The notes beneath the pieces were generated by a model. That model had not been told where the DNA came from. It worked only from the letters and a program-made list of their open reading frames with translations, and did not search any database. Of a stretch of 64,000 bases of DNA, positions 8,064-19,140 are shown piece by piece; positions within the stretch are counted from its first letter, which is position 1; the number at the start of each line of letters is the position of its first letter. A program made the position numbers and the translations under genes. Source of the stretch: Sphaerisporangium dianthi. Its GTDB lineage: Bacteria; Actinomycetota; Actinomycetes; Streptosporangiales; Streptosporangiaceae. The stretch spans positions 62,001 to 126,000 of the forward strand of contig NZ_JBHSFP010000021.1 in assembly GCF_042654065.1 (NCBI RefSeq). The letters are read 5' to 3'.

Positions 8064-8813
8064 TCAGATCAGGCGGGCGAAGTGGTTCTGCGGCTTGCGG
8101 ATGACCAGGGTGATCTCGTCGCGCCCCGCGGGCAGGCGCTGGCCCGACAGGTGTTCGACCACGCGGAGCGCGGCCCGCGCCAGCCTGGGATGACGGCCGC
8201 GCAGCGCCGGGCCGGAGGACCCCGAGTAGTCCTCGGCGATCATCAGCCCGCGCATCAGGCAGTAGGAGTGGATGCCCTCGCGGGAGGCCACCTGCTCGTA
8301 GATCGCCGGGAGAGGACCGACGGCCTCGGGCGGGGCGAAGCGCTTCCACAGCAGGCGGCGCAGCCACCACGGCGTCACGCGGTCGCAGAACCCGTACGCC
8401 GAGGTGCGGTCGCGCATGCGGATCAGCAGCAGCCCGCCGGGGCGCAGGGCGTTGACCAGGCGGTCGAGGACGAGCTCGGCGTTGCGCAGCCGTTCGAGCA
8501 GGAAGGCGGCGTGCACGACGTCGAAGGTGCGCGGCAGCAGCGGGGCGTCGCGCAGGTCGCCGACGAACCGCGCGTCCAGGTCGACACGGCGGCCGACGGC
8601 GGCGCGCAGCACGGGGATGTCCTCGTCGATGCCGGTGACCCTGATGTCGACGCGCTCGATGGCGACCCGGTCGCCGCGGCCACAGCCGGCGATCAGGATG
8701 TCGAGCCGCCGGCCGAGCTGCTCGGTCCACAGCTCGCGGATGCGGTGGCCGAACACGTCGCCCTGGGTCTCCGGCCACCATCGAACCTCTGACATGTGAC
8801 TCAGAGTAGTCAT
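8064..8813 (-). CDS. Class I SAM-dependent methyltransferase
   Basis: The protein has 249 residues from ATG 8813, which has a strong AGAAGGAG ribosome-binding site seven bases upstream. Motif I is DILIAGCGRGDRVAIE near residue 40, followed by the acidic strand end VTGIDEDIP and the post-I segment FDVVHAAFLLERL. LRPGGLLLIRMRD is the typical motif III region. The C-terminal half (TPWWLRRLLWKRF and beyond) is a substrate-specific cap with no recognisable signature. Target and pathway are unknown. It is divergent from mfd with 382 bases between them. Confidence 0.8.
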   Translation of the reverse strand: MTTLSHMSEVRWWPETQGDVFGHRIRELWTEQLGRRLDILIAGCGRGDRVAIERVDIRVTGIDEDIPVLRAAVGRRVDLDARFVGDLRDAPLLPRTFDVVHAAFLLERLRNAELVLDRLVNALRPGGLLLIRMRDRTSAYGFCDRVTPWWLRRLLWKRFAPPEAVGPLPAIYEQVASREGIHSYCLMRGLMIAEDYSGSSGPALRGRHPRLARAALRVVEHLSGQRLPAGRDEITLVIRKPQNHFARLI

Positions 8814-9195
8814 CCTGACTCCTTCTGTATTGGATTCACCTTACGAAAGCCCCGGTCACGATCGCCGGAGGCCCGCCGTGGCCGCCGTCCGTCCCGGTTC
8901 TGGCCTGCTGTGGACACCGCGTTTCCTGACAAGCAGGCTTGTATCGGGTGGACGGGCGGTTCCAGGCATGGCCGGGCCCGGGGGGAAGTAGCCTTGAGAT
9001 AACCCCGGACTCCGACGAGCCGGGGTCGCGCGTGTCGCCGTGTACAGCCGTGTCCCGGCGCGTGCCGTCATGTAGCGATTTGTGGCCGTGCGGGGTGGTA
9101 CGCGCGGCGGTGGGACGCCACGTGGGATGTTCAGCCGATCAGGCCGTCCCCGAGGCGCCGAAGAAGGCGGGGATGACCATGTGGGGGCACTTCTG
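8814..9195. promoter_or_regulatory. Divergent intergenic region between methyltransferase and mfd
   Basis: There is no convincing gene here. The part near the methyltransferase is A/T-richer and carries its ribosome-binding site. A small hairpin is possible with arms ACCCCGG (9002-9008) and CCGGGGT (9020-9026). In-frame codons upstream of the mfd start read as basic low-complexity peptide and are treated as untranslated. Confidence 0.4.
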
Positions 9196-12765
<3,570 letters not shown>

Positions 12766-12820
12766 GCGAAGTCCCGGCCCCCACTTCGCCGGGCCGGCCG
12801 GCGTTCGCCGGCCGTGTGCT

Positions 12821-12868
12821 CGAACAGCACGTCGAACAGCACGTCGAGCAGCACGTCGAGCAGCGGAG
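12821..12868. repeat. 12-bp tandem repeat downstream of mfd
   Basis: Four consecutive 12-bp units of the form CGA(A/G)CAGCACGT run from 12821 to about 12868, the last one degenerate. They fall in the 258-bp gap between mfd and the lipoprotein gene. The gap is otherwise featureless. Confidence 0.8.
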
Positions 12869-13023
12869 ACGGCCGGCCTGATCGCGGGGGGCGCCGGTCC
12901 GCCCGGCGGCGAATCGGCCGTTCATGCCCCGCTGGGCGGGACGGTCCGCTTCACCCCGCCCGAAGGCCGGAGCACTACGGACGAACCCGGTAGAGTAACC
13001 CGCGTCTGTTGAAGGGACCGCTA

Positions 13024-13683
13024 GTGAAGTCGAATCGTGTGCGCGTGCTCCTGGCCGCCGCGGCCGCCGGCGTCGCGCTGACCGCCTGTTCCTCGCCCGT
13101 GCAGGTCGGCTCGGTGGCCACCGTCGGCGGCGAGCGCATCAGCTCGGGCCGGCTGGACTCCGAGGTCCGCGAGTTCCAGGCGGCGCTGAAGCAGGCCAAG
13201 ATCACCGAGGCGCAGCTGCAGCTGCCGTCGATCCCGCGCGCCGTGCTGCTCCAGCTGATCTACTTCCGCCAGTTCGAGCAGTTCGCCCAGCGCAACGGCG
13301 TCACCGTCTCCGAGGGCGACATCGACAAGTTCATCACCGAGCAGGGCGGCATCGAGAAGATCGGCCCCGCCTCGCTCAGCAAGGGCGTGCCGCCGTCGGA
13401 GACCCGCCAGTGGATCCGCACCGCGCTGATCTACCAGAAGAGCCTCGAGCGGTTCGGCGCCAACCTCACCGACCAGAACTCCGTCCAGGTCGCCCAGCAG
13501 AAGCTCTTCGCGCAGCTCGACGCCATCCCGGTCAAGGTCTCCCACCGCTACGGCGCCTGGGACACCCAGCAGGGCCTCGTCGACGAGGCGCGCTTCGGCA
13601 AGCCCGCGGAGAAGCCGGCCGGCGCCGACCAGCTCGGCGACCCGGCGGCCGACCCGGCGGCCGATCCGGCCGCCGGCCAGTGA
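13024..13683 (+). CDS. SurA N-terminal-domain-like lipoprotein
   Basis: The 219-residue protein starts at GTG 13024 after GAAGGGA. The signal peptide VLLAAAAAGVALTACSS ends in a lipobox (LTAC), so it is predicted to be lipid-anchored outside the membrane. The mature part begins VATVGGERISSGRLDSEVREF, the opening of SurA/PrsA-type chaperones, and is helical (RAVLLQLIYFRQFEQFAQRN). The parvulin peptidyl-prolyl isomerase domain that normally follows is absent. The C-terminus ends in DPAAD repeats. It probably assists folding of exported proteins. It lies one base before mazG and is likely co-transcribed with it. Confidence 0.82.
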   Translation: MKSNRVRVLLAAAAAGVALTACSSPVQVGSVATVGGERISSGRLDSEVREFQAALKQAKITEAQLQLPSIPRAVLLQLIYFRQFEQFAQRNGVTVSEGDIDKFITEQGGIEKIGPASLSKGVPPSETRQWIRTALIYQKSLERFGANLTDQNSVQVAQQKLFAQLDAIPVKVSHRYGAWDTQQGLVDEARFGKPAEKPAGADQLGDPAADPAADPAAGQ

Positions 13684-13684
13684 C

Positions 13685-14668
13685 GTGCCCCTCCTCGTCG
13701 TCACGTCCTCGCCCAGGGTGGCCCCCGGCCTGCTGAGCGGGCGCGCGTGGGCGGCCCTCGGGTCGGGGCGGGTGCTCACCGGCTCCGGCGAGCACCCGCT
13801 GCTGCCGTACCTGGCGCAGGAGGACATCCCGGTCGAGGTGGTGACGCCCGACCCCGCGGCCCTGGCCCGCGAAGGCCGCGAGGGCACCGTGGTCTGGCTC
13901 GCCGCCCAGGACGGCGACGAGGCGCTCATGCGCGCAGTCGGGCACGCCGCGCTCGACATGGACGACCCGCCGGTCATCGAGCTCGTCCCCGGCTCCTACG
14001 ACCTGCCGGGGGCGCGGCTGCTCGACCTGGTCGCCGTCATGGACCGGCTCCGGCGCGAGTGCCCGTGGGACGCCAAGCAGACCCACGAGTCGCTCGTCCC
14101 CTACCTCCTGGAAGAGTCCTACGAGGTGCTCGAGACCATTGAGGACGGCGACCACGCCGCCCTGCGCGAGGAGCTCGGCGACCTGCTGCTCCAGGTGGTC
14201 TTCCACGCCCGGCTGGCGCAGGAGCGCGCGGCCGAGGACGGTGGCTTCGACGTGGACGACGTCGCGGGCGGCATCCTCGACAAGCTGGTCCGGCGCCATC
14301 CCCACGTGTTCGCGGGCACGGTGGTGAGCGGCGCCGACGAGGTCAACGCCAACTGGGACACGATCAAGGCCGCCGAGCGGGCCGCCAAGGGCCGGCGGTC
14401 GGTGCTGGACGGCGTGCCGATGGGCCAGCCCGCGCTGTCGCTCGCGAGCGGGCTGCAGAGCCGCGCCGAACGCGCCGGGGCCCCAGATTCGCTGTCGCGC
14501 GCCATCGGCCAGGGCATCGGCCGCGAGCTGTTCGACCTCGTACGACGTGCCCGCGCCGCCGGCCTCGACCCCGAGGCCGAGCTTCGCGCCGCCGCCCGCG
14601 ACTACCGCGACCGGGTCCACACCTGGGAACGCGCGCACGAACGCGCCGAAGGCCCCTCCGACGGCTGA
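13685..14668 (+). CDS. mazG: Nucleoside triphosphate pyrophosphohydrolase MazG
   Basis: The 327-residue protein starts at GTG 13685, one base after the lipoprotein stop. Residues 1-110 form an actinobacterial N-terminal extension with a tetrapyrrole-methylase-like remnant. The catalytic MazG domain begins at LLDLVAVMDRLRRECPWDAKQT and contains the metal-binding EESYEVLETIE and EELGDLLLQVVFHARLA helices (ExxE...ExxD). The second part includes KLVRRHPHVF and NWDTIKAAER. It hydrolyses non-canonical or excess NTPs to NMP and pyrophosphate. Position between the SurA-like gene and eno is conserved in relatives, so the assignment is firm. Confidence 0.95.
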   Translation: MPLLVVTSSPRVAPGLLSGRAWAALGSGRVLTGSGEHPLLPYLAQEDIPVEVVTPDPAALAREGREGTVVWLAAQDGDEALMRAVGHAALDMDDPPVIELVPGSYDLPGARLLDLVAVMDRLRRECPWDAKQTHESLVPYLLEESYEVLETIEDGDHAALREELGDLLLQVVFHARLAQERAAEDGGFDVDDVAGGILDKLVRRHPHVFAGTVVSGADEVNANWDTIKAAERAAKGRRSVLDGVPMGQPALSLASGLQSRAERAGAPDSLSRAIGQGIGRELFDLVRRARAAGLDPEAELRAAARDYRDRVHTWERAHERAEGPSDG

Positions 14669-14932
14669 CGCGCCGATCCGCCTCGCGGGCGGTTTCGGGG
14701 AGGGCGCGTCCGAGCGGGCGGACCCGGGTGCGCGAGGTCGCGGCCCGCTGGACGGCCGGGGTTCACGAGAGTGTGGTCAACCAGACAGCCGGCCGGCGAC
14801 CGCGGCATCCGTACCGACCGGTAGACCCCGATAGGCTCGTGAGGCAAACCGTCCGCAACCGCATCGCGTACGACGGTGCGGTGATGGGTTCCGGGGGCCC
14901 TTCCCCGGGCTACTGACTCATAGGAGCGCTTC

Positions 14933-16210
14933 GTGGCTGCCATCGAGGCCGTTACCGCACGCGAGATTCTCGACTCCCGGGGCAACCCCACGGTCGAGGT
15001 GGAGATCTTGCTCGACGACTACAGCACCGGCCGCGCGGCCGTCCCGAGCGGTGCGTCCACCGGCCAGTTCGAGGCCGTGGAGCTGCGTGACGGCGACGAG
15101 CGTTACCTGGGCAAGGGCGTGCAGAAGGCCGTCCTCAACGTCACCGACGAGATCGCCGACGAGATCATCGGCTTCGACGCCGAAGAGCAGCGGCTCGTCG
15201 ACCAGACCATGATCGACCTTGACGGCACGCCCAACAAGGGCCGGCTCGGCGCCAACGCCATCCTCGGCATCTCCCTGGCCCTGGCCAAGGCGGCCGCCGA
15301 CAGCGCCGACCTGCCGCTGTTCCGCTACGTGGGCGGGCCGAACGCGCACATCCTGCCCGTTCCGATGATGAACATCCTGAACGGCGGCGCGCACGCCGAC
15401 AGCAACGTCGACATCCAGGAGTTCATGATCGCGCCGATCGGCGCCGAGACGTTCTCCGACGCCGTCCGCATGGGCGCCGAGACCTACCACGTGCTCAAGA
15501 AGGTCCTCAAAGAGAAGGGCTACGCCACCGGCCTCGGCGACGAGGGCGGGTTCGCGCCCAACCTGCCGAGCAACCGCGACGCGCTCGACCTGATCCTCGT
15601 CGCCATCGAGAAGGCCGGCTACACCCCCGGCGAGGACATCGCGCTGGCCCTGGACGTGGCCGCGACCGAGTTCCACTCCAAGGGCGTCTACACCCTCGAC
15701 GGCAAGGGTCACGGCTCCGACGAGCTGATCTCCTTCTACGAGGACCTGGTCCGCTCCTACCCGCTGGTCTCCATCGAGGACCCGCTGGACGAGGAGGACT
15801 GGGAGGGCTGGAAGGCCATCACCGGCGCGCTCGGCTCCAAGGTGCAGATCGTCGGCGACGACCTGTTCGTCACCAACCCCGAGCGTCTCGAGCGTGGCAT
15901 CGCCACGAGCACGGCCAACGCCCTGCTGGTCAAGGTGAACCAGATCGGCACCCTGTCGGAGACCCTCGACGCCGTCGACCTCGCCCACCGCAACGGCTAC
16001 CGCTGCATGATGAGCCACCGCTCCGGCGAGACCGAGGACACCACGATCGCCGACCTCGCCGTGGCCACCAACTGCGGCCAGATCAAGACCGGCGCCCCGG
16101 CGCGGTCCGACCGCGTCGCCAAGTACAACCAGCTCCTCCGCATCGAGGAACTGCTCGACGATGTCGCCCGTTACGCGGGTCGCGGAGCTTTTCCGCGCTT
16201 CCAGGGCTAG
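14933..16210 (+). CDS. eno: Enolase
   Basis: The 425-residue protein starts at GTG 14933, six bases after TAGGAG. It shows the family landmarks: IEAVTAREILDSRGNPTVEV, GASTGQFEAVELRD, NILNGGAHADSNVDIQEFMI, the catalytic EKAGYTPGEDIALALDVAA region, EDPLDEEDWEGW with metal ligands, VNQIGTLSETLDAV and the signature MMSHRSGETEDT. It interconverts 2-phosphoglycerate and phosphoenolpyruvate in glycolysis. The upstream 264-bp gap has a GC-rich repeat (GGGGGCCCTTCCCCGGGC around 14893-14910), and the gene is followed by a perfect 15-bp hairpin, so it is probably its own unit. Confidence 0.98.
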   Translation: MAAIEAVTAREILDSRGNPTVEVEILLDDYSTGRAAVPSGASTGQFEAVELRDGDERYLGKGVQKAVLNVTDEIADEIIGFDAEEQRLVDQTMIDLDGTPNKGRLGANAILGISLALAKAAADSADLPLFRYVGGPNAHILPVPMMNILNGGAHADSNVDIQEFMIAPIGAETFSDAVRMGAETYHVLKKVLKEKGYATGLGDEGGFAPNLPSNRDALDLILVAIEKAGYTPGEDIALALDVAATEFHSKGVYTLDGKGHGSDELISFYEDLVRSYPLVSIEDPLDEEDWEGWKAITGALGSKVQIVGDDLFVTNPERLERGIATSTANALLVKVNQIGTLSETLDAVDLAHRNGYRCMMSHRSGETEDTTIADLAVATNCGQIKTGAPARSDRVAKYNQLLRIEELLDDVARYAGRGAFPRFQG

Positions 16211-16216
16211 TTTTTC

Positions 16217-16254
16217 CCGTACGGCTTGCGCGGTTATGGGCGCAAGCCGTACGG
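16217..16254 (+). terminator. Perfect 15-bp hairpin after enolase
   Basis: The arms CCGTACGGCTTGCGC (16217-16231) and GCGCAAGCCGTACGG (16240-16254) are exact complements around an 8-base loop. The hairpin lies seven bases after the eno stop and before the divIC-like start at 16268. There is a T-run before it but none after, so it is an intrinsic-type terminator without a U-tract, or a processing hairpin. Confidence 0.75.
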
Positions 16255-16267
16255 ACCCGGGAGGATC

Positions 16268-16690
16268 ATGAAGAAGCGACCGCAATTGACGGGGCGGGCC
16301 GCGATCCTGGCGGTCGTCGTCTGCGCGATCGCCATGAGCCTTGCCTATCCCGTGCGCGAGTACGTCGCGCAGCGACGCCAGATCGCCCAGCTGGAGAGGC
16401 AGCAGGCCCAGGCGCTCAAGGACCTCCAGGAGCTGGCAGAGCGCAGCAGGCGCCTGGACGACCCCGCCTACATCAAGCAACTCGCCAGGGGCCGGCTGCA
16501 CTACTGCGGCGACGGCCACCAGACCTGCTACGTGCTGCTCGACAAGACCAAGAAGACCGGCCGGCCCGCGGCGGGGGCCACGTCCCAGGCCAAGCCCCCG
16601 TGGTACCAGACCCTGTGGGAGTCCATCGAGGCCGCCGACCGCGGCACCGGCCAACGAGTAGAACTGGGCGCCCGCACCCCCGCTCCCTGA
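16268..16690 (+). CDS. FtsB/DivIC-family septum formation initiator
   Basis: The 140-residue protein starts at ATG 16268 after GGGAGGATC. It has one membrane helix (AAILAVVVCAIAMSLAY) with a short basic cytoplasmic N-terminus, then a coiled coil (VAQRRQIAQLERQQAQALKD...ELAERSRRL) and the conserved DDPAYIKQLARGRLHYC segment. This is the DivIC/FtsB layout. The protein acts with FtsL and FtsQ in the divisome at the septum. Its position between eno and the DUF501 gene is the usual one in actinobacteria. Confidence 0.9.
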   Translation: MKKRPQLTGRAAILAVVVCAIAMSLAYPVREYVAQRRQIAQLERQQAQALKDLQELAERSRRLDDPAYIKQLARGRLHYCGDGHQTCYVLLDKTKKTGRPAAGATSQAKPPWYQTLWESIEAADRGTGQRVELGARTPAP

Positions 16691-16831
16691 CGCCCCCGGC
16701 CGCCCGCCCCGCGGGCCGACGTGGTGCGGGGCCGGCCGTCGCGGACCGCGCGGTGCTGGATACTTACGTGTCCGAATTTTCGGTCCGGGGCGCCGGTCAG
16801 GCGGCCCGGTCCTTGGTCAGGGGAGTGCACG

Positions 16832-17404
16832 ATGGTCGATCCGGCCGACACGGCCGCGGCGGGCCGAGGCGAGGACGCGGCGATGAGTCCCGCGGACGCG
16901 GCCGTGGTCGAACGCCAGCTCGGCCGGCCGCCCCGGGGCCTGCGGGCGGTGGCCCACAGGTGCCCGTGCGGGCTGCCGGACGTCGTCGAGACCGCCCCGC
17001 GGCTGCCCGACGGCTCGCCGTTCCCCACGCTGTTCTACCTGACCTGCCCCAAGGCCGCCTCGGCCATCGGCACCCTCGAGTCCTCGGGGCTGATGAAGCG
17101 CATGCAGGCCAGGCTGGCGGACGACCCCGCCCTGGCCGAGGCGTACGCGCGGGCGCACGCCGCGTACGTCGAGCGGCGCGACCGCGCGGCGGCCGAGGCC
17201 GGTCTTGAGCCGCTGCCCCGCGACATGCAGAGCGCCGGCGGCATGCCCGACCGCGTGAAGTGCCTGCACGCCCTGGTGGGCCACGAGCTGGCCACGCCGG
17301 GCGTCAACCCCTTCGGCCGCGAGGCCCTCGACGCCCTGCCCCAGTGGTGGAGCGACGGCCCCTGCGTCCCCACCGGCGCCGACGATCCCGAGGAGGACGC
17401 ATGA
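16832..17404 (+). CDS. DUF501 family protein
   Basis: This 190-residue protein has GGGGAG seven to twelve bases before ATG 16832. DUF501 features include VVERQLGRPPRGLRAVAHRC, CGLPDVVETAPRL, PFPTLFYLTCPKAASAIGTL and DRVKCLHALVGHELA. The four conserved cysteines (in HRCPCG, YLTC and VKCLH) and two histidines could bind a metal. Its function is unknown. It overlaps the next gene by four bases (ATGA) and always neighbours divIC-like and ppx genes in relatives, which suggests a link to envelope or phosphate metabolism by position only. ATG 16883 is a later alternative start. Confidence 0.88.
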   Translation: MVDPADTAAAGRGEDAAMSPADAAVVERQLGRPPRGLRAVAHRCPCGLPDVVETAPRLPDGSPFPTLFYLTCPKAASAIGTLESSGLMKRMQARLADDPALAEAYARAHAAYVERRDRAAAEAGLEPLPRDMQSAGGMPDRVKCLHALVGHELATPGVNPFGREALDALPQWWSDGPCVPTGADDPEEDA

Positions 17405-18471
17405 CCCGCGTGGCGGCCATCGACTGCGGCACCAACTCCGTCCGCCTGCTCATCGCCGACCTCGCCGACGGCACCCCGTCCGGCCGGGGGGCGGCGGGCG
17501 CGCTGTCCGACGTCGAGAGGCGCATGGAGATCGTCCGCCTCGGCGAGGGGGTCGACCGCACCGGGCGGCTCGCCCCGGAGGCGCTTGAGCGCACCTTCAC
17601 GGCGATGCGCGGCTACGCCAAGCTGATCAGGGAGCACGGCGCCGAACGCGTGCGTGTCGTCGCCACGAGCGCCACCCGGGACGCCGCCAACCGCGCCGAC
17701 TTCGTCGCCGGCGTACGCGAGATCTTCGGCGTCGACCCTGAGGTGGTCACCGGCTCGGAGGAGGCGCACCTGTCGTTCCTGGGCGCCACCGCCGGGCTCA
17801 GCGGGGTGGAGTCCCCGGTCCTGGTGGTGGACATCGGCGGCGGGTCCACCGAGTTCGTCCTCGGCTCCACCGACGTGGAAAGCGCGATCTCCGTCGACAT
17901 CGGCTGCGTCCGCCTCACCGAACGCCACCTCGCGGCGCCCACACGGGCGCAGACGCGGGCCGAGACGCCGCAGAGCGAGACGCCGCAGAGCGAGACGCCG
18001 CAGGCCGGGAAGCCGGAGACCGGGACACCACAGGCCGGGGCGGCGCAGACCGGGGCGGCGCGGGCCGAGATGGCTGATGCGGAGGCTGTGGAGGCGGCGA
18101 CGGCCGATATCGAGGCGGCCCTCGACCGGGTGGCCGAGGCCGTGTCCGTGACCAGGGCGCGCACTCTGATCGGCCTGGCCGGGTCGGTGACGACCGTCGC
18201 GGGCATCGCCCTCGATCTGCCGGCCTACGACCCGGCGCGCATCCACGGTTCCCGCGTCCCGGCGGCCACGGTGCACGAGATCTCCCGGCGCCTGCTCGTG
18301 ATGTCCCACGACGAGCGGGCGGCGATCCCGGTCATGCACCCCGGCAGGGTGGACGTGATCGGCGCCGGCGCGCTCATCCTCGACCGCATCGTCGCCCGGT
18401 TCGGCTTCGGCGAGGTCGTCGTCAGCGAGCACGACATCCTCGACGGCATCGCCCGCGGCCTGGCCTCCTGA
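17401..18471 (+). CDS. ppx: Exopolyphosphatase, Ppx/GppA family
   Basis: The 356-residue protein starts at ATG 17401. The actin-like ATPase folds show as VAAIDCGTNSVRLLIAD (phosphate 1), ATSATRDAANRADFVAGV, VVDIGGGSTEFVLG (phosphate 2) and IGLAGSVTTVAGIAL. It hydrolyses polyphosphate ends or pppGpp. An unusual insert of about 40 residues (positions about 180-222, rich in TPQSE/TPQAG) separates VRLTERHL from the helix TADIEAALDRV. At DNA level the insert contains 15-bp tandem repeats. The core motifs on both sides are intact, so the enzyme is probably active. Confidence 0.93.
   Translation: MTRVAAIDCGTNSVRLLIADLADGTPSGRGAAGALSDVERRMEIVRLGEGVDRTGRLAPEALERTFTAMRGYAKLIREHGAERVRVVATSATRDAANRADFVAGVREIFGVDPEVVTGSEEAHLSFLGATAGLSGVESPVLVVDIGGGSTEFVLGSTDVESAISVDIGCVRLTERHLAAPTRAQTRAETPQSETPQSETPQAGKPETGTPQAGAAQTGAARAEMADAEAVEAATADIEAALDRVAEAVSVTRARTLIGLAGSVTTVAGIALDLPAYDPARIHGSRVPAATVHEISRRLLVMSHDERAAIPVMHPGRVDVIGAGALILDRIVARFGFGEVVVSEHDILDGIARGLAS
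17962..18006 (+). repeat. Intragenic 15-bp tandem repeat in ppx
   Basis: Three head-to-tail 15-bp units lie at 17962-17976, 17977-17991 and 17992-18006, with the form GAGACGCCGCAGAGC. They encode E-T-P-Q-S and E-T-P-Q-A. More degenerate copies continue to about 18065. A multiple of three keeps the frame, so the copy number can vary without breaking ppx. Confidence 0.85.
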
Positions 18472-18652
18472 CGTGCCGGTGCGTCGTTCGACGCCGTCCA
18501 CCGCACGCGGCGGGCCGGCGACCGGGCGACGATTCCGGTGACTCCCGGCGGACGCGATCGGCCGTCGTGGCCGAAGCCGCGATCGGCGCCGCGGTCGGTG
18601 CCGTGATCGCGCCGCGGTCGGCGGAAGACCCGTGGCAGGGCGGAGGCCGGGG

Positions 18653-19120
18653 TCAGCGGGCGGTGTCCAGTGCGGACACCAGCCGGTCGGTCAGCGCCAC
18701 GAAGGTGGCCAGTTCGTCGTCGGACAGCGCGGCGAACCAGCCCGCGACCGCGGCGTGGTCGCCGTCGTCGCGGCCCGCCCAGTAGGCCCGGCTGGCGTCG
18801 GTGACCGACAGCAGCCTGCGCCGGCCGTCGGCGGGGTCGTCGTGCACGTCGAGCATGCCTTTGCGCCGCAGCGCCTGGACGAGCTGGGCGATGTTCTGGT
18901 GCGTGGTGCCAAGGGCGGCGGCGGCCTGCTTGAGCGACGGTGTGCCGAGCGCGGAGACGACCGTCAGCAGCGCGGCCTGCTGGGTGGTCAGGCCGTCGGC
19001 GCGCAGCCGCTCGTCCATCAGGTAGCGCAGGCGCTGAGCCAGATAGAGGGTGGCACGGAAGGCCTGGACCGGGGGAGTGAGACCCTCGCCGAACAGGGCG
19101 GTATTGTCACGTGGAGACAT
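18653..19120 (-). CDS. MarR-family transcriptional regulator
   Basis: The 155-residue protein starts at ATG 19120 (a TTG at 19126 is the only earlier choice). It has the winged-helix MarR layout: LTTQQAALLTVVSALG, TPSLKQAAAALGTTHQNIAQLVQALRR as recognition helix, and the wing DPADGRRRLLSVTDA. It probably represses itself and the divergent glycosyltransferase and responds to a small ligand. A near-perfect palindrome covers its own start codon and the shared promoter. There is no good ribosome-binding site upstream, so the message may be leaderless. Confidence 0.88.
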   Translation of the reverse strand: MSPRDNTALFGEGLTPPVQAFRATLYLAQRLRYLMDERLRADGLTTQQAALLTVVSALGTPSLKQAAAALGTTHQNIAQLVQALRRKGMLDVHDDPADGRRRLLSVTDASRAYWAGRDDGDHAAVAGWFAALSDDELATFVALTDRLVSALDTAR

Positions 19121-19140
19121 AGTCAATATATTACCTATCT
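19104..19140. promoter_or_regulatory. Shared marR/glycosyltransferase promoter with palindromic operator
   Basis: On the plus strand TTGTCA (19104-19109) and TATATT (19127-19132) are spaced by 17 bp and place the start point at about 19139-19141, at the ATG of the glycosyltransferase. The element ATAGTCAATATATTACCTAT (19119-19138) is symmetric at 16 of 20 positions, overlaps the -10 box and covers the MarR start codon. It fits a MarR dimer site. Both genes lack a Shine-Dalgarno sequence. Confidence 0.7.

Noticed and set aside
9082..9195. Earlier starts for Mfd
   Set aside because: They add a basic, glycine-rich peptide unlike known Mfd N-termini. ATG 9196 fits the family start.
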